DNA of 64,000 nucleotides from NCBI RefSeq assembly GCF_016904955.1, contig NZ_JADIKE010000034.1:248001-312000 (forward strand), written 5' to 3'. The notes below the pieces were generated by a model. That model ran no database searches. It was not told where the DNA came from and was given only the letters and a program-made list of their open reading frames with translations. Below, one piece after another: positions 10,675 to 18,726 of the stretch (its first letter is position 1; each line of letters starts with the position of its first letter). A program made the position numbers and the translations under genes. The stretch is from Dyella flava. GTDB taxonomy: Bacteria > Pseudomonadota > Gammaproteobacteria > Xanthomonadales > Rhodanobacteraceae.

Positions 10675-11445
10675 ATGACTTCACCCCCCTCTTTCGACCT
10701 TACCGGCAAGATCGCCATCGTCACCGGCGCCAGCCGCGGCATCGGCGCGGAGATCGCCAAGCTGCTTGCTGCGCATGGCGCGCATACGATCGTGTCGAGC
10801 CGCAAGCAGGCCGATTGCCAGACGGTGGTCGACCAGATTGTCGCCGCGGGCGGTTCCGCCGAAGCGGTGGCCTGCCATATTGGTGAGATGGAACAGATCG
10901 ACGCCTTGTTTGCGCAGGTCGCCCAGCAACACGGCCGGCTCGATATCCTGGTCAACAACGCGGCGACCAATCCTTTCTTCGGCCATATCCTGGATACCGA
11001 GCCGTCGATTTTCCAGAAGACCGTGGATGTGAATATCCGCGGCTACTTCTACATGTCCTCGCACGGCGCGCGCCTGATGGCCAAGCAGGGCGGCGGCTCG
11101 ATCATCAATGTGGCGTCGGTCAACGGCGTGGTGCCGGGCGTGCAGCAAGGCATCTATTCGATCACCAAGGCGGCGGTGATCTCGATGACCAAGGCGTTTG
11201 CCGTGGAATGCGCCGAATTGGGCGTGCGTTGCAATGCACTGCTGCCAGGCCTGACCGATACCAAGTTCGCCTCGGTGCTGGTCAATACGCCGGCCATCCT
11301 CAAGCAAGCCCTGGCCCATGTACCGATGCGCCGCGTGGCGCAGCCCTCGGAAATGGCTGGTGCGGTGCTTTATCTCGCCTCCGATGCCGCCTCGTACACC
11401 ACCGGCTCGGTGCTGAATGTCGACGGTGGCTACCTCAGCGTTTGA
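10675..11445 (+). CDS. Short-chain dehydrogenase/reductase (NADP-type)
   Basis: Classical 256-aa SDR: cofactor loop TGASRGIG at 17-24, NNAA at 95-98, catalytic Ser149, Tyr162 and Lys166 (YSITK), and the C-terminal GSVLNVDGGY motif. After strand beta-2 the sequence is VSSRKQ, with Arg44 rather than an acidic residue, which points to NADP(H). It lies 30 bases after the phosphatase-like gene and 15 bases before a second SDR, so it is part of the LysR-linked catabolic operon, presumably oxidising or reducing a hydroxy/keto intermediate. The substrate cannot be read from the sequence. Confidence 0.9.
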   Translation: MTSPPSFDLTGKIAIVTGASRGIGAEIAKLLAAHGAHTIVSSRKQADCQTVVDQIVAAGGSAEAVACHIGEMEQIDALFAQVAQQHGRLDILVNNAATNPFFGHILDTEPSIFQKTVDVNIRGYFYMSSHGARLMAKQGGGSIINVASVNGVVPGVQQGIYSITKAAVISMTKAFAVECAELGVRCNALLPGLTDTKFASVLVNTPAILKQALAHVPMRRVAQPSEMAGAVLYLASDAASYTTGSVLNVDGGYLSV

Positions 11446-11460
11446 CCCACGGGAATCATC

Positions 11461-12249
11461 ATGACTGCACCTTCTGCACAACGCGTCGCCGGCAAGTGCG
11501 CCTTCGTGACCGGCGCCGCCGGTGGTCTCGGCGCGGCCACCGCACGCATGCTGGCGCGCCATGGCGCCAAGGTTTTTATCACCGATGTACAGGAAGCCGC
11601 CGTCAGCGCGCTCGCGGCCGACATCAATCACGAACTGGGTGCCCAGGTCGCCTGGTCGGCCGCGCAGGACGTGAGCGACGAAGCCAGCTGGCAGCGCTTG
11701 CTCGCGCAAGCCGTGGAAAACATGGGCGGCCTGTCGGTACTGGTCAACAACGCCGGCATCGGCTCGCTGGGCGGCGTGGAACAGATCGAGCTGAAAGAGT
11801 GGCGGCGCGTGATGAGCGTGAATGTCGACAGCATCCTGTTCGGCTGCAAGTACGCGCTGCCCTATCTGCGCCAGCAACAACCGGCGTCGATCGTGAATAT
11901 TTCCTCGCTGGCGGCGTTCAAGGTCGACCCCAGCTACACCGCTTACAACACCTCGAAAGCGGCGGTGGCCATGCTGACCAAATCCGTCGCGGTCGACTGC
12001 GCCAAGCAGCAGGTCGACGTGCGTTGCAATTCAATCCATCCCGCCTTTATCCGTACGGGCATCGTGGCGCCTTTCTTCGCGGCGCTGGGTGAAGAAGAGG
12101 CGACGCGCAAACTGACCCGCGGCATTCCCATGAAACGCCTGGGCGAGCCGGACGACGTCGCATACGCGGTGCTTTATCTCGCCTCGGATGAAAGTCGCTA
12201 CGTCACCGCCGCCGAACTGGTTATCGACGGCGGCGCTTGCGCGGTATAA
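11461..12249 (+). CDS. Short-chain dehydrogenase/reductase (NAD-type)
   Basis: A second classical SDR, 262 aa: TGAAGGLG at 17-24, NNAG at 96-99, catalytic Ser149, Tyr162 and Lys166 (YNTSK). Asp42 closes strand beta-2 (ITDVQ), so NAD(H) is expected, unlike the neighbouring SDR; the two are not simple duplicates. The C-terminus carries the usual AELVIDGGACAV. It resembles cyclopentanol- and 3-hydroxyacyl-CoA-dehydrogenase-like members of the superfamily. It lies 27 bases before the MDR reductase gene in the same operon. Confidence 0.9.
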   Translation: MTAPSAQRVAGKCAFVTGAAGGLGAATARMLARHGAKVFITDVQEAAVSALAADINHELGAQVAWSAAQDVSDEASWQRLLAQAVENMGGLSVLVNNAGIGSLGGVEQIELKEWRRVMSVNVDSILFGCKYALPYLRQQQPASIVNISSLAAFKVDPSYTAYNTSKAAVAMLTKSVAVDCAKQQVDVRCNSIHPAFIRTGIVAPFFAALGEEEATRKLTRGIPMKRLGEPDDVAYAVLYLASDESRYVTAAELVIDGGACAV

Positions 12250-12276
12250 CACCCTCTCTGCCCAAGGCTTATCGTC

Positions 12277-13293
12277 ATGTCTCTTATCAATCGCCAATTA
12301 CGCCTGAAGACGCGCCCCGAAGGATTGGTCCAGCGCGAGGACTTCGATCTGCAACAACACGCCGTGCCCGAGCTCAAGGACGGCGAAATCCTGGTGCGCG
12401 TGTTGTATCTGTCGATGGACCCCACCAATCGCGTGTGGATGAGCGACATTCCGCAATACATGCCGCCCGTGGCCATCGGCGAAGTGATGCGCGCGCTGGG
12501 CCTGGGACGGGTGATCGCCTCTAAATCGCCACACTATGCCGAGGGCGATCTGGTGCAGGGCCTGCTGGGTTGGCAGGACTACGCCGTGATCGACGATCGC
12601 CGCCGCAAGGATTACGTGAAGCTGCCCGCGCATCCGTCGGTGCCGCTGCCCACCCTGCTCGGCGGATGCGGCTTCAGCGGCATCACCGCGTATTACGGCC
12701 TTACCGAGATTGCGCCGGTGCAGGTGGGCGAAACGCTGGTGGTGTCCGCCGCCGCCGGTTCGGTGGGTTCGATCGCCGGCCAGATCGGCAAGTTGCGCGG
12801 CGCCCGCGTGGTCGGCATTGCCGGCGGTCCGGACAAATGCCGTTATCTGGTCGATGAACTCGGCTTCGATGCCGCCGTCGACTACAAGGCCGAGAACTGG
12901 AAGCAGGCCCTGGCCGAGGCCACCCCCGACGGCGTGCACGTGAACTTCGAGAATGTCGGTGGCCAAGTGATGCGTGCGGTGCTGTCGCGCATGGTCAACG
13001 GCGGGCGTGTCGCGCTATGCGGATTGATCGCCAATTACACCAGCGGCGCACGCCCCAGCGACGACTACAGCATCATCATCGTCAAGCGCCTGACCGTACG
13101 AGGCTTCCTGGCATTCGATTACCCGGACACCCCGAAGGCCGTGCAGGAACTGGTCGGCTGGGTGATGAGCGGGCGCATCAAGGCCGAGGAAACCATCGAG
13201 CACGGCCTGGAAAATGCACCCGTGGTGTTGAACCAGCTGTTCGAAGGCAACAACCGGGGCAAACTATTGCTGCGTGTTGCGGATGATGTATAG
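12277..13293 (+). CDS. NADP-dependent MDR oxidoreductase, CurA/2-alkenal reductase-like
   Basis: A 338-aa zinc-independent medium-chain reductase. The N-terminal part has the MDPTNRVWM signature of the leukotriene B4 dehydrogenase/CurA/alkenal-reductase branch, and the Rossmann segment VSAAAGSVGSIAGQIGKL lies at about 150-168, followed by GIAGGPDKC for NADP binding. Members reduce the double bond of alpha,beta-unsaturated aldehydes and ketones. As last gene of the LysR-linked operon it would fit saturation of an enal such as a 4-hydroxy-2-alkenal before the kinase and dehydrogenase act; this link is inferred. A 10-bp hairpin follows between it and the convergent cytochrome gene. Confidence 0.87.
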   Translation: MSLINRQLRLKTRPEGLVQREDFDLQQHAVPELKDGEILVRVLYLSMDPTNRVWMSDIPQYMPPVAIGEVMRALGLGRVIASKSPHYAEGDLVQGLLGWQDYAVIDDRRRKDYVKLPAHPSVPLPTLLGGCGFSGITAYYGLTEIAPVQVGETLVVSAAAGSVGSIAGQIGKLRGARVVGIAGGPDKCRYLVDELGFDAAVDYKAENWKQALAEATPDGVHVNFENVGGQVMRAVLSRMVNGGRVALCGLIANYTSGARPSDDYSIIIVKRLTVRGFLAFDYPDTPKAVQELVGWVMSGRIKAEETIEHGLENAPVVLNQLFEGNNRGKLLLRVADDV

Positions 13294-13339
13294 CGAGTCA
13301 AGGCGGTCCGTCGTTCCTCATCGACGGATGGAATCCAGT

Positions 13340-13366
13340 CAGTGCGTCGACGTTTCCGACGCACTG
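13340..13366. terminator. Hairpin between convergent genes
   Basis: A perfect 10-bp inverted repeat (CAGTGCGTCG / CGACGCACTG) with a 7-nt loop sits in the 83-bp gap between the MDR gene and the convergent tsdA-like gene. There is no T tract on either side, so it is probably a structure-assisted bidirectional transcript end rather than a canonical intrinsic terminator. Confidence 0.45.
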
Positions 13367-13376
13367 CCCATCCCCT

Positions 13377-14306
13377 TCAAGGACTCGCACCGCCCTGCCC
13401 CAGCAGATGCCCATTGACGGTCGTGCCGTACAAGGAATCAGGCGTGTCGTGGAAAGCCGCACGCGTGGCGGGAATGGAGTCCTTGTAGCGCGGATCCTGC
13501 GGACGCTCGTGCGCATTCATGAAGTACGCCACGTCCCACGCATCCTGATCGGTCAGCGTATTGCCGCGCCCGAGCGGCATGTTGGCTTTGATGAAACCGG
13601 CTGCGTTGGTGACCAGTTCCATACCGGCACCCCAGTTGAAGGATTGCGGCCCCCATAACGGCGGGAACACCGTATGCCCCGCGGCTTGCTGACCCTGGCC
13701 GTTGTCGCCGTGGCACAACGCGCAATCGCGTTTGAACACCGTTTCGCCGCGCGCGTAATCAGGCGTAAGCGCAGGCTTGGACAACTTCGGGTAGCTGCGC
13801 CCCGGCTGCGACGTGCCGATCGGCTCGCCCTTGGACATCCAATACGCATACGTCTCAAGCGCCACCAGCACCGGATCGCCCAGCGGCGGCGCCTTGCCGT
13901 TCATGCTGTAGTTGAAACAACCCTGCAGTCGTTCGGCAAACGTATTGACGTCGTGCGTCTTGCTGCGATAGGCCGGATACATCGGATAAGCGCCCCACAA
14001 TGGCGCGGAATGCGCAAGGCGCCCGGCATCCAGATGGCAGCTTTCGCAGCTCAGCTGATTGCCGACGTAAGCCTTGGCATATTTGCCCGGGTCCATGAAA
14101 ATCTGCCGGCCCAACGCCACCTGTTTGCCGAAATCATCATTGGGAATGGCCGATTCCGGCGGCGGCGTGAAATGGCTTGCGCTTTTTGGCGCTGAGGATG
14201 CCGGCGCGGGAGCTTTTGCAACAGGCGCAGCCGTCTGCGGCGTGGAATGTTCGCATGCGGCAAGTACAAGTGTTGCGATGATCAGTGCCGAGGTTTTCGA
14301 CTTCAT
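13377..14306 (-). CDS. Diheme cytochrome c lipoprotein, TsdA-like thiosulfate dehydrogenase
   Basis: A 309-aa protein with a lipoprotein signal (LVLAAC, lipid-modified Cys18), an Ala/Pro linker and two c-type heme sites, CESCH 87-91 and CALCH 195-199. Between them lies ERLQGCFNYSMNGK, placing Cys130 where TsdA proteins carry the unusual axial Cys ligand of heme 1; the surrounding CHLDAGR and YPAYR stretches also match that family. TsdA interconverts thiosulfate and tetrathionate in the periplasm. ATG 14306 is chosen because it begins the lipoprotein signal and overlaps the tsdB-like stop (ATGA). Last gene of the cluster that starts at 16467. Confidence 0.85.
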   Translation of the reverse strand: MKSKTSALIIATLVLAACEHSTPQTAAPVAKAPAPASSAPKSASHFTPPPESAIPNDDFGKQVALGRQIFMDPGKYAKAYVGNQLSCESCHLDAGRLAHSAPLWGAYPMYPAYRSKTHDVNTFAERLQGCFNYSMNGKAPPLGDPVLVALETYAYWMSKGEPIGTSQPGRSYPKLSKPALTPDYARGETVFKRDCALCHGDNGQGQQAAGHTVFPPLWGPQSFNWGAGMELVTNAAGFIKANMPLGRGNTLTDQDAWDVAYFMNAHERPQDPRYKDSIPATRAAFHDTPDSLYGTTVNGHLLGQGGASP

Positions 14307-14965
14307 GGCTGCGACTCCTTCGGCACTCCCGCCGGCTGCGCGGCATACCACGCGCTGATGGCGGCGATATCCGCCTCACTCAATTTGCCGGCGACGCTTT
14401 GCATGAGTTGCTGGGGATCGTTATGCCGCGAACCTTGCTGCCACGCATGCAGCTCGTTGCCGATATACGTCGAGGATTGCCCGGTCAGTGGCGGGAAATG
14501 ATCGCCGACGCCGATGCCCCCTGGCCCATGACATTGCTCACATGCAGGCAGCGTATTTGACCAGCGCCCACGCGTGGCCAGCACCTGACCGAGCTGTGCG
14601 ACATCGTCTTTGAGCGGAGGACTTGCGGCCGGAGCCGGTACCGGCAACTTGCTGTAGTAAGCGGCCAGCACATCACGCTCGGCATCGCTCAAGGCCATCG
14701 CCACCGGTTGCATGGTGGCGCTGGTACGCGAGCTGTTGGCGAAATCATCCAGTTGCTTGCGCAGATAGGCTTCAGGCAAACCGGCCAAGCGCGGGAACCC
14801 GGCTGCCGCCTGGCCGCCGCCATCTGCGCCGTGGCAAGCCATGCAAGGCGCTGCGCCATGCCCATTGCCTTGCTGCGCGATCGTGGCGCCCTGGGATGTA
14901 TCGGCCGATGTAGCGCCCGCCCAAAGCGCACAACACATCAGCAAGGCGATCACTGTCTGTTTCAT
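14303..14965 (-). CDS. Diheme cytochrome c (c4 type), TsdB-like electron acceptor
   Basis: A 220-aa exported cytochrome with a Sec signal peptide (residues 1 to about 21) and two similar halves, each with one heme site: CMACH 41-45 and CEQCH 142-146. This tandem arrangement is typical of cytochrome c4 and of TsdB, the acceptor of TsdA electrons. ATG 14965 starts the signal peptide and overlaps the stop of the upstream binding-protein gene; the tsdA-like gene overlaps its own stop. The role as electron carrier from the TsdA-like enzyme to a terminal oxidase is inferred from adjacency. Confidence 0.85.
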   Translation of the reverse strand: MKQTVIALLMCCALWAGATSADTSQGATIAQQGNGHGAAPCMACHGADGGGQAAAGFPRLAGLPEAYLRKQLDDFANSSRTSATMQPVAMALSDAERDVLAAYYSKLPVPAPAASPPLKDDVAQLGQVLATRGRWSNTLPACEQCHGPGGIGVGDHFPPLTGQSSTYIGNELHAWQQGSRHNDPQQLMQSVAGKLSEADIAAISAWYAAQPAGVPKESQP

Positions 14966-15912
14966 GGCTGCGGCGGCTGGAAGCCGTATTTGTGGTAGAT
15001 GGCCTGCGCCTGGGCCGATGTCATGAAGGCGAGAAAATCCTTGGCGGCCTGCGCATGCGGCGCATCTTTCATGCGCGCCGCGGTGTACGTTGCGGTGACA
15101 TTCTGCTCGGCGGGAATCGCCACCGTTTCCACCGGACGATGCAGGATCTGCTGCTGGAAGTAGGCTTCGGTTGACCATACCGGTGCCGCATCCGATTCGC
15201 CTTGCAACACGCGCAATGGAGATTCGCGATGGTGGATGCGCGTCAGATAGGTACTGCCGTCCTTGACCTTGCTATCCATGATGGTGTGATCCAACGCATC
15301 GCCGCCGGCTTTGCGATAACTGGCCTCGATCTGCTTGGCGATGCCTTCCCATTGTGGATTGGGCATGCTGACACGCACATCCGCGCGGCCCAGATCCTTC
15401 AGGCCTTCCACATGCTTGGGATTGCCCTTGGCCACCAGGATGGCGAGCGGGTTGCGTGCGTAATCGGCAGTGTCGGCAAACCAGCCGTGTTGTTTTTGCA
15501 GCTCCGCTATCGAACCCTTGCCGTTGGTAAAGATGTCCGGCTTCAGCGCAATGCGCAGATTGCCCATCACCAGCGAACCGGTTTCGATCTGCTTGGCCAG
15601 GATGCCCGGCGGCAAGGTTTCCACGTAAATGCGCTGGTACTGCGGATAGCGTTGCCTGAAAGCGTCGACCAGGTCATGCACCACCATGAACTGGTTGCCG
15701 GCAAAAAATACCGTGAGTTGCGGATCGACGATGTCGCCATGCAGATCCGCTATGGCATCGAACGGGGGCACCGCGAACGAGACACCGCCACTCGGCGGTG
15801 GATTCCACGGCGGCAGATAATCCGTCTGGCCGGCATAGGCAAAGCTAGCGGCGACAGCCAGCATGCCGGTCAGCAAAGCGCGTAACCAGCGACGATTCGA
15901 GCACGGCGACAT
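14962..15912 (-). CDS. Orphan periplasmic substrate-binding protein (oxyanion-binding fold)
   Basis: A 316-aa exported protein: signal peptide with cleavage near AYA-GQ (residue about 28), then a two-lobe type II periplasmic binding-protein sequence resembling the ModA/sulfate-binding group (PNPQWEGIAKQIEASY, LAILVAKGNP, DFLAFMTSAQAQAIYHKYGF). No ABC permease or ATPase is nearby. Instead it lies 15 bases after a DsrE-like gene and overlaps the TsdB-like cytochrome gene. It may capture thiosulfate, tetrathionate or another sulfur oxyanion for the cytochromes, or act as a sensor; this is inference from context. Confidence 0.82.
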   Translation of the reverse strand: MSPCSNRRWLRALLTGMLAVAASFAYAGQTDYLPPWNPPPSGGVSFAVPPFDAIADLHGDIVDPQLTVFFAGNQFMVVHDLVDAFRQRYPQYQRIYVETLPPGILAKQIETGSLVMGNLRIALKPDIFTNGKGSIAELQKQHGWFADTADYARNPLAILVAKGNPKHVEGLKDLGRADVRVSMPNPQWEGIAKQIEASYRKAGGDALDHTIMDSKVKDGSTYLTRIHHRESPLRVLQGESDAAPVWSTEAYFQQQILHRPVETVAIPAEQNVTATYTAARMKDAPHAQAAKDFLAFMTSAQAQAIYHKYGFQPPQP

Positions 15913-15927
15913 GATCGGCTCCGTTTC

Positions 15928-16467
15928 TTAAAGCGGCATCAGGGCATAACCCTGCTGCTCCAGTTCGGTAATGGTGGTGAGCGCAGCCAAGCTAAGGGTG
16001 ACGTCCTTGGCGGCCCACTCGTTGGGATAGTGATGTTCGGCCATGGCCTGACCGCATACCGCGACATCAACTCCGGCCTTGCGCAGTTGACGGATCACTG
16101 CGAGATTGGGGTTGGCCGTACCGAACTGCGCCTTGTAGTGCTCATCATCCAGCACCAGACCGGTGGCCTGGCCATAGGCCACCGCGACAAATTTCAGATG
16201 ATCCAGTGGCACACCTGCCGAAACATACAGGTTCACCGTACGCGCTACGCGCTCGATGCCCGGATTGATCTGGTCGGGCTTGTCGCTGGCCTTGGTCAGG
16301 GCGAACACCACCTTGTAGGTTGCCTTGCGATCGGGCTGATAGGCCGCGTGCGGCAGCGGGTGATAGGCACCGGCGGCAGTGATCGCTTGCGGGGCGTTCT
16401 GTGCTGCGGCAACACCGTAAGCAAACAGGCCAGCGACACAGGACAACAGCAGGACCGAACGTTTCAT
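15928..16467 (-). CDS. Exported DsrE-family protein
   Basis: A 179-aa protein with a Sec signal peptide (residues 1 to about 22), followed by a DsrE/DsrF-like domain: KVVFALTKASDKP at the first strand, a central helix, and DVAVCGQAMAEHHY, where Cys138 occupies the usual sulfur-carrying or redox position. DsrE proteins handle sulfane sulfur, usually in the cytoplasm; this one is predicted to be periplasmic. It is the first gene of the cluster with the binding protein and the TsdB/TsdA-like cytochromes, consistent with periplasmic sulfur oxidation. It is divergent from ubiE across about 136 bases. Confidence 0.82.
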   Translation of the reverse strand: MKRSVLLLSCVAGLFAYGVAAAQNAPQAITAAGAYHPLPHAAYQPDRKATYKVVFALTKASDKPDQINPGIERVARTVNLYVSAGVPLDHLKFVAVAYGQATGLVLDDEHYKAQFGTANPNLAVIRQLRKAGVDVAVCGQAMAEHHYPNEWAAKDVTLSLAALTTITELEQQGYALMPL

Positions 16468-16603
16468 GTTTTCCCCTCATCAGGCGGTGCAGTTCCGCAG
16501 CAGTGAGAAGGCTACGCCGCTCTCGCCCAGCGGACCACTTGTTGTTGCGTAGGTGGCGGACAGGATTGTCTCATCCCCATCCCCCATCCTGTACCATGAC
16601 GCC

Positions 16604-17353
16604 ATGAGCGAACAGCCCACAACCCATTTCGGCTTCCGCGACGTTCCGGTCGGGGAAAAGCAAAAGCTGGTCGGCCAGGTGTTTACCTCGGTGGCCCGCA
16701 ACTACGACCTGATGAACGACCTGATGTCGTTCGGCGTCCATCGCCTGTGGAAGCGCCACTTCGTGGCCGTCAGCGGCATCCGCCGCGGCGACCGGGTACT
16801 GGATCTGGCTGGCGGCACCGGCGATATCGCCGCGCTGATCAAGCCGGTGGTGGGCGACGAAGGCGATGTGGTGGTGGGTGATATCAACGCCGCCATGCTC
16901 AATGTCGGGCGTGACCGGCTGACCGATCGCGGCCTGGTATCCGGCCTGCGCTGGGCGCAGATGAATGCCGAGATGCTGCCCTTCCCCGACAACAGCTTCG
17001 ACGCGGTGACCATGGCCTTCGGCCTGCGCAACGTCACCGACAAGGACAAGGCGCTGGCCGATATCTGCCGCGTGCTGAAACCCGGCGGCCGTGCCCTGGT
17101 GCTGGAGTTTTCCAAGGTGCAGAGCGAGCTGTTCGGCAAGCTCTACGATTTCCATTCATTCCAGGTGCTGCCCAAGCTGGGGCGCCTGTTCGCGGGCGAT
17201 GCCGACAGCTACCAGTATCTGGCCGAATCGATCCGCAAGCATCCGGATCAGGAAACGCTCAAGACCATGATGGAAAGCGCCGGTTTTGGACGCGTGGAAG
17301 TACGCAATCTCAGCAACGGCATTGTGGCGATCCATCGCGCCTACAAACTCTGA
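16604..17353 (+). CDS. ubiE: Ubiquinone/menaquinone biosynthesis C-methyltransferase UbiE
   Basis: SAM-dependent C-methyltransferase of ubiquinone synthesis, 249 aa from ATG 16604 ([14 protein letters not shown]), the usual family start; the frame extends upstream to 16553 without support. Motifs: [18 protein letters not shown], the SAM loop [12 protein letters not shown], and the C-terminal [15 protein letters not shown]. The final 48 bases (17305-17352) recur as a degenerate copy at 17932-17979 between the two downstream PagL-like genes. Convergent with the first of these, with 25 bases between stops. Confidence 0.97.
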   Translation: MSEQPTTHFGFRDVPVGEKQKLVGQVFTSVARNYDLMNDLMSFGVHRLWKRHFVAVSGIRRGDRVLDLAGGTGDIAALIKPVVGDEGDVVVGDINAAMLNVGRDRLTDRGLVSGLRWAQMNAEMLPFPDNSFDAVTMAFGLRNVTDKDKALADICRVLKPGGRALVLEFSKVQSELFGKLYDFHSFQVLPKLGRLFAGDADSYQYLAESIRKHPDQETLKTMMESAGFGRVEVRNLSNGIVAIHRAYKL

Positions 17354-17378
17354 CGCCGCCCCGCGCCGGAGCCCGGGC

Positions 17379-17924
17379 TTAAAAGGTAACGCCCCCGACA
17401 AGCATCGTTTCACCCAGGTTGGGCCCGTTCAAGTCGGCGTTGGAGCTGTGGCGCACGCCGAGCATCCAATGCCGGGCCTGCCACCCCAAGGTAAGCGTAA
17501 ACTCGTAATTGCCGCTCTCCGCCGGCGTCAGCCCGGCGTGCAAGGTGGGCTGCAGACTGAAGAAGAACGGGCGATACCACGCGTTTGCGGCGCCGTAATG
17601 AAAGCGCAAGCCGGCGGCGATCAGCCAGATGTCGTTGCGGGCTGAGTAGCCTTGATAGTCCCCGCATGGATAGCCACGTCCTGAAATCCAGCCGGCGGTG
17701 ACGTCCGGCGCCCAGGTGAATGCCGTGCTGCCAATCGGGTGGTCACCGAACAGAGCTTCTACAAACGCCGCCGCCGTACTTTTGTCGACGGTGTAGTTCA
17801 TGCCCATGAAACTCCATCCACCCTCAATGGATATCAGGGGATCAGCGGCGATGGCGGGATGCGCTACGCAACCAAACGTCAACACGAGTACCGTCAGGCA
17901 GCTCAAGACTGCTCTAGTGTTCAT
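17379..17924 (-). CDS. PagL-like lipid A 3-O-deacylase, copy 1
   Basis: A 181-aa outer-membrane beta-barrel precursor. Signal peptide residues 1 to about 27 (cleavage near AIA-ADP). The C-terminal strand region RHSSNADLNGPNLGE carries the PagL-type catalytic set: His159, Ser161 and a following acidic residue, Glu172, and the protein ends in Phe as expected for a barrel. Glu lies 13 residues after the His, one fewer than in Pseudomonas PagL, so the exact triad needs alignment. ATG 17924 begins the signal peptide; an upstream in-frame start at 17951 lies inside the ubiE remnant. It is a close paralogue of the gene at 17998-18537. Expected role: removal of the 3-O acyl chain of lipid A. Confidence 0.8.
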   Translation of the reverse strand: MNTRAVLSCLTVLVLTFGCVAHPAIAADPLISIEGGWSFMGMNYTVDKSTAAAFVEALFGDHPIGSTAFTWAPDVTAGWISGRGYPCGDYQGYSARNDIWLIAAGLRFHYGAANAWYRPFFFSLQPTLHAGLTPAESGNYEFTLTLGWQARHWMLGVRHSSNADLNGPNLGETMLVGGVTF

Positions 17925-17930
17925 GATAGG

Positions 17931-17979
17931 GAATCTCAGCAACGGGACCATGGCGATCCATCGCGTCTATAGGCTCTGG
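17931..17979 (+). pseudogene. Remnant of a duplicated ubiE 3' end
   Basis: From 17932 the sequence matches the last 48 bases of intact ubiE (17305-17352) with roughly ten mismatches, including an uninterrupted identical run of 15 bases. In the ubiE frame it reads NLSNGTMAIHRVYRLW, against [15 protein letters not shown] and a stop; the stop TGA has become TGG. It sits 20 bases from the 3' end of the second PagL-like gene, as the intact ubiE end sits 25 bases from the first. It is a relic of tandem duplication of a ubiE-end plus pagL unit. Confidence 0.85.
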
Positions 17980-17997
17980 CCGGCTATGCGCTCCTGC

Positions 17998-18537
17998 TCA
18001 AAACGAGATGCCCGCCAGCAGCATGTTCTCGCCCCGGTTCGGCATGTGCAGCCACGCGTTGGAACTATGTCGTAGCGCAAACATCCAGTGCCGGCCCTGC
18101 CAGCCTAGGGTGCTGGTGAATTCGTAGCTGCTGCTCAGACCCTGGGTGCGGCCAGTGTGCAAAGTGGGCTGAAAGCTGAAAAACAAGGGGCGATACCAGG
18201 CATCGGCCGCACCGTAATGAAAGCGCACACCGCCCGCCAGCAACCAGATGTGATCGCGCGTGGTGTAGCGGTCGTAATGGAAATTGGCGATGTCACGGCC
18301 ATCGATCCAGCCGCCTAAGATGTCCGGTGCCCAGGTGAAGTTGCTATTGCCGATGGCGTGTTCGCCAAAGACCGTTTCACCAAAGACCGCGGGAGTGCCT
18401 TGATTCCAGGCGAAATAACCGCCCAGGAAGCTTACGCCGCCTTCGATCGAGAACTGCGGATCGGCGGCCATGGCTGTAGCTGCAACAGATAGCAGAAGTA
18501 CGGCCGCAAAACGACGGAATGTATGGGGAGCAGACAT
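17998..18537 (-). CDS. PagL-like lipid A 3-O-deacylase, copy 2
   Basis: A 179-aa paralogue of copy 1, sharing IEGG at the mature N-terminus, FTWAPD, WLxAxGxRFHYGA, AWYRP, FxxQPTLH and the C-terminal RHSSN block. Signal peptide residues 1 to about 24. The catalytic candidates are His157, Ser159 and Glu170, with the same spacing as copy 1, and it ends in Phe. The two copies differ at many residues, so the duplication is not recent or selection has been relaxed. They may have different acyl or lipid A preferences, or be expressed under different conditions. Confidence 0.8.
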   Translation of the reverse strand: MSAPHTFRRFAAVLLLSVAATAMAADPQFSIEGGVSFLGGYFAWNQGTPAVFGETVFGEHAIGNSNFTWAPDILGGWIDGRDIANFHYDRYTTRDHIWLLAGGVRFHYGAADAWYRPLFFSFQPTLHTGRTQGLSSSYEFTSTLGWQGRHWMFALRHSSNAWLHMPNRGENMLLAGISF

Positions 18538-18726
18538 TGGGGGGACCTGCCGGGACAGCCACTGTCAGCCTAATCAAGTCACAAACCCCTGTAACCACCC
18601 GCCCGGGTGATTTCTTGGTTGCCTGCGTTTGCGCGCGGACAGCCACAGCATGGTCTCGCGTTGCTTATCCGATTGTTCTGAAGACGCGAAGATTTCGCTA
18701 TCTGATCGATATTGCTGTCACGGCCA

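Noticed and set aside
10681..11880. 399-codon minus-strand frame opposite the two SDR genes
   Set aside because: Spans two plus-strand genes with intact motifs; no start signal.
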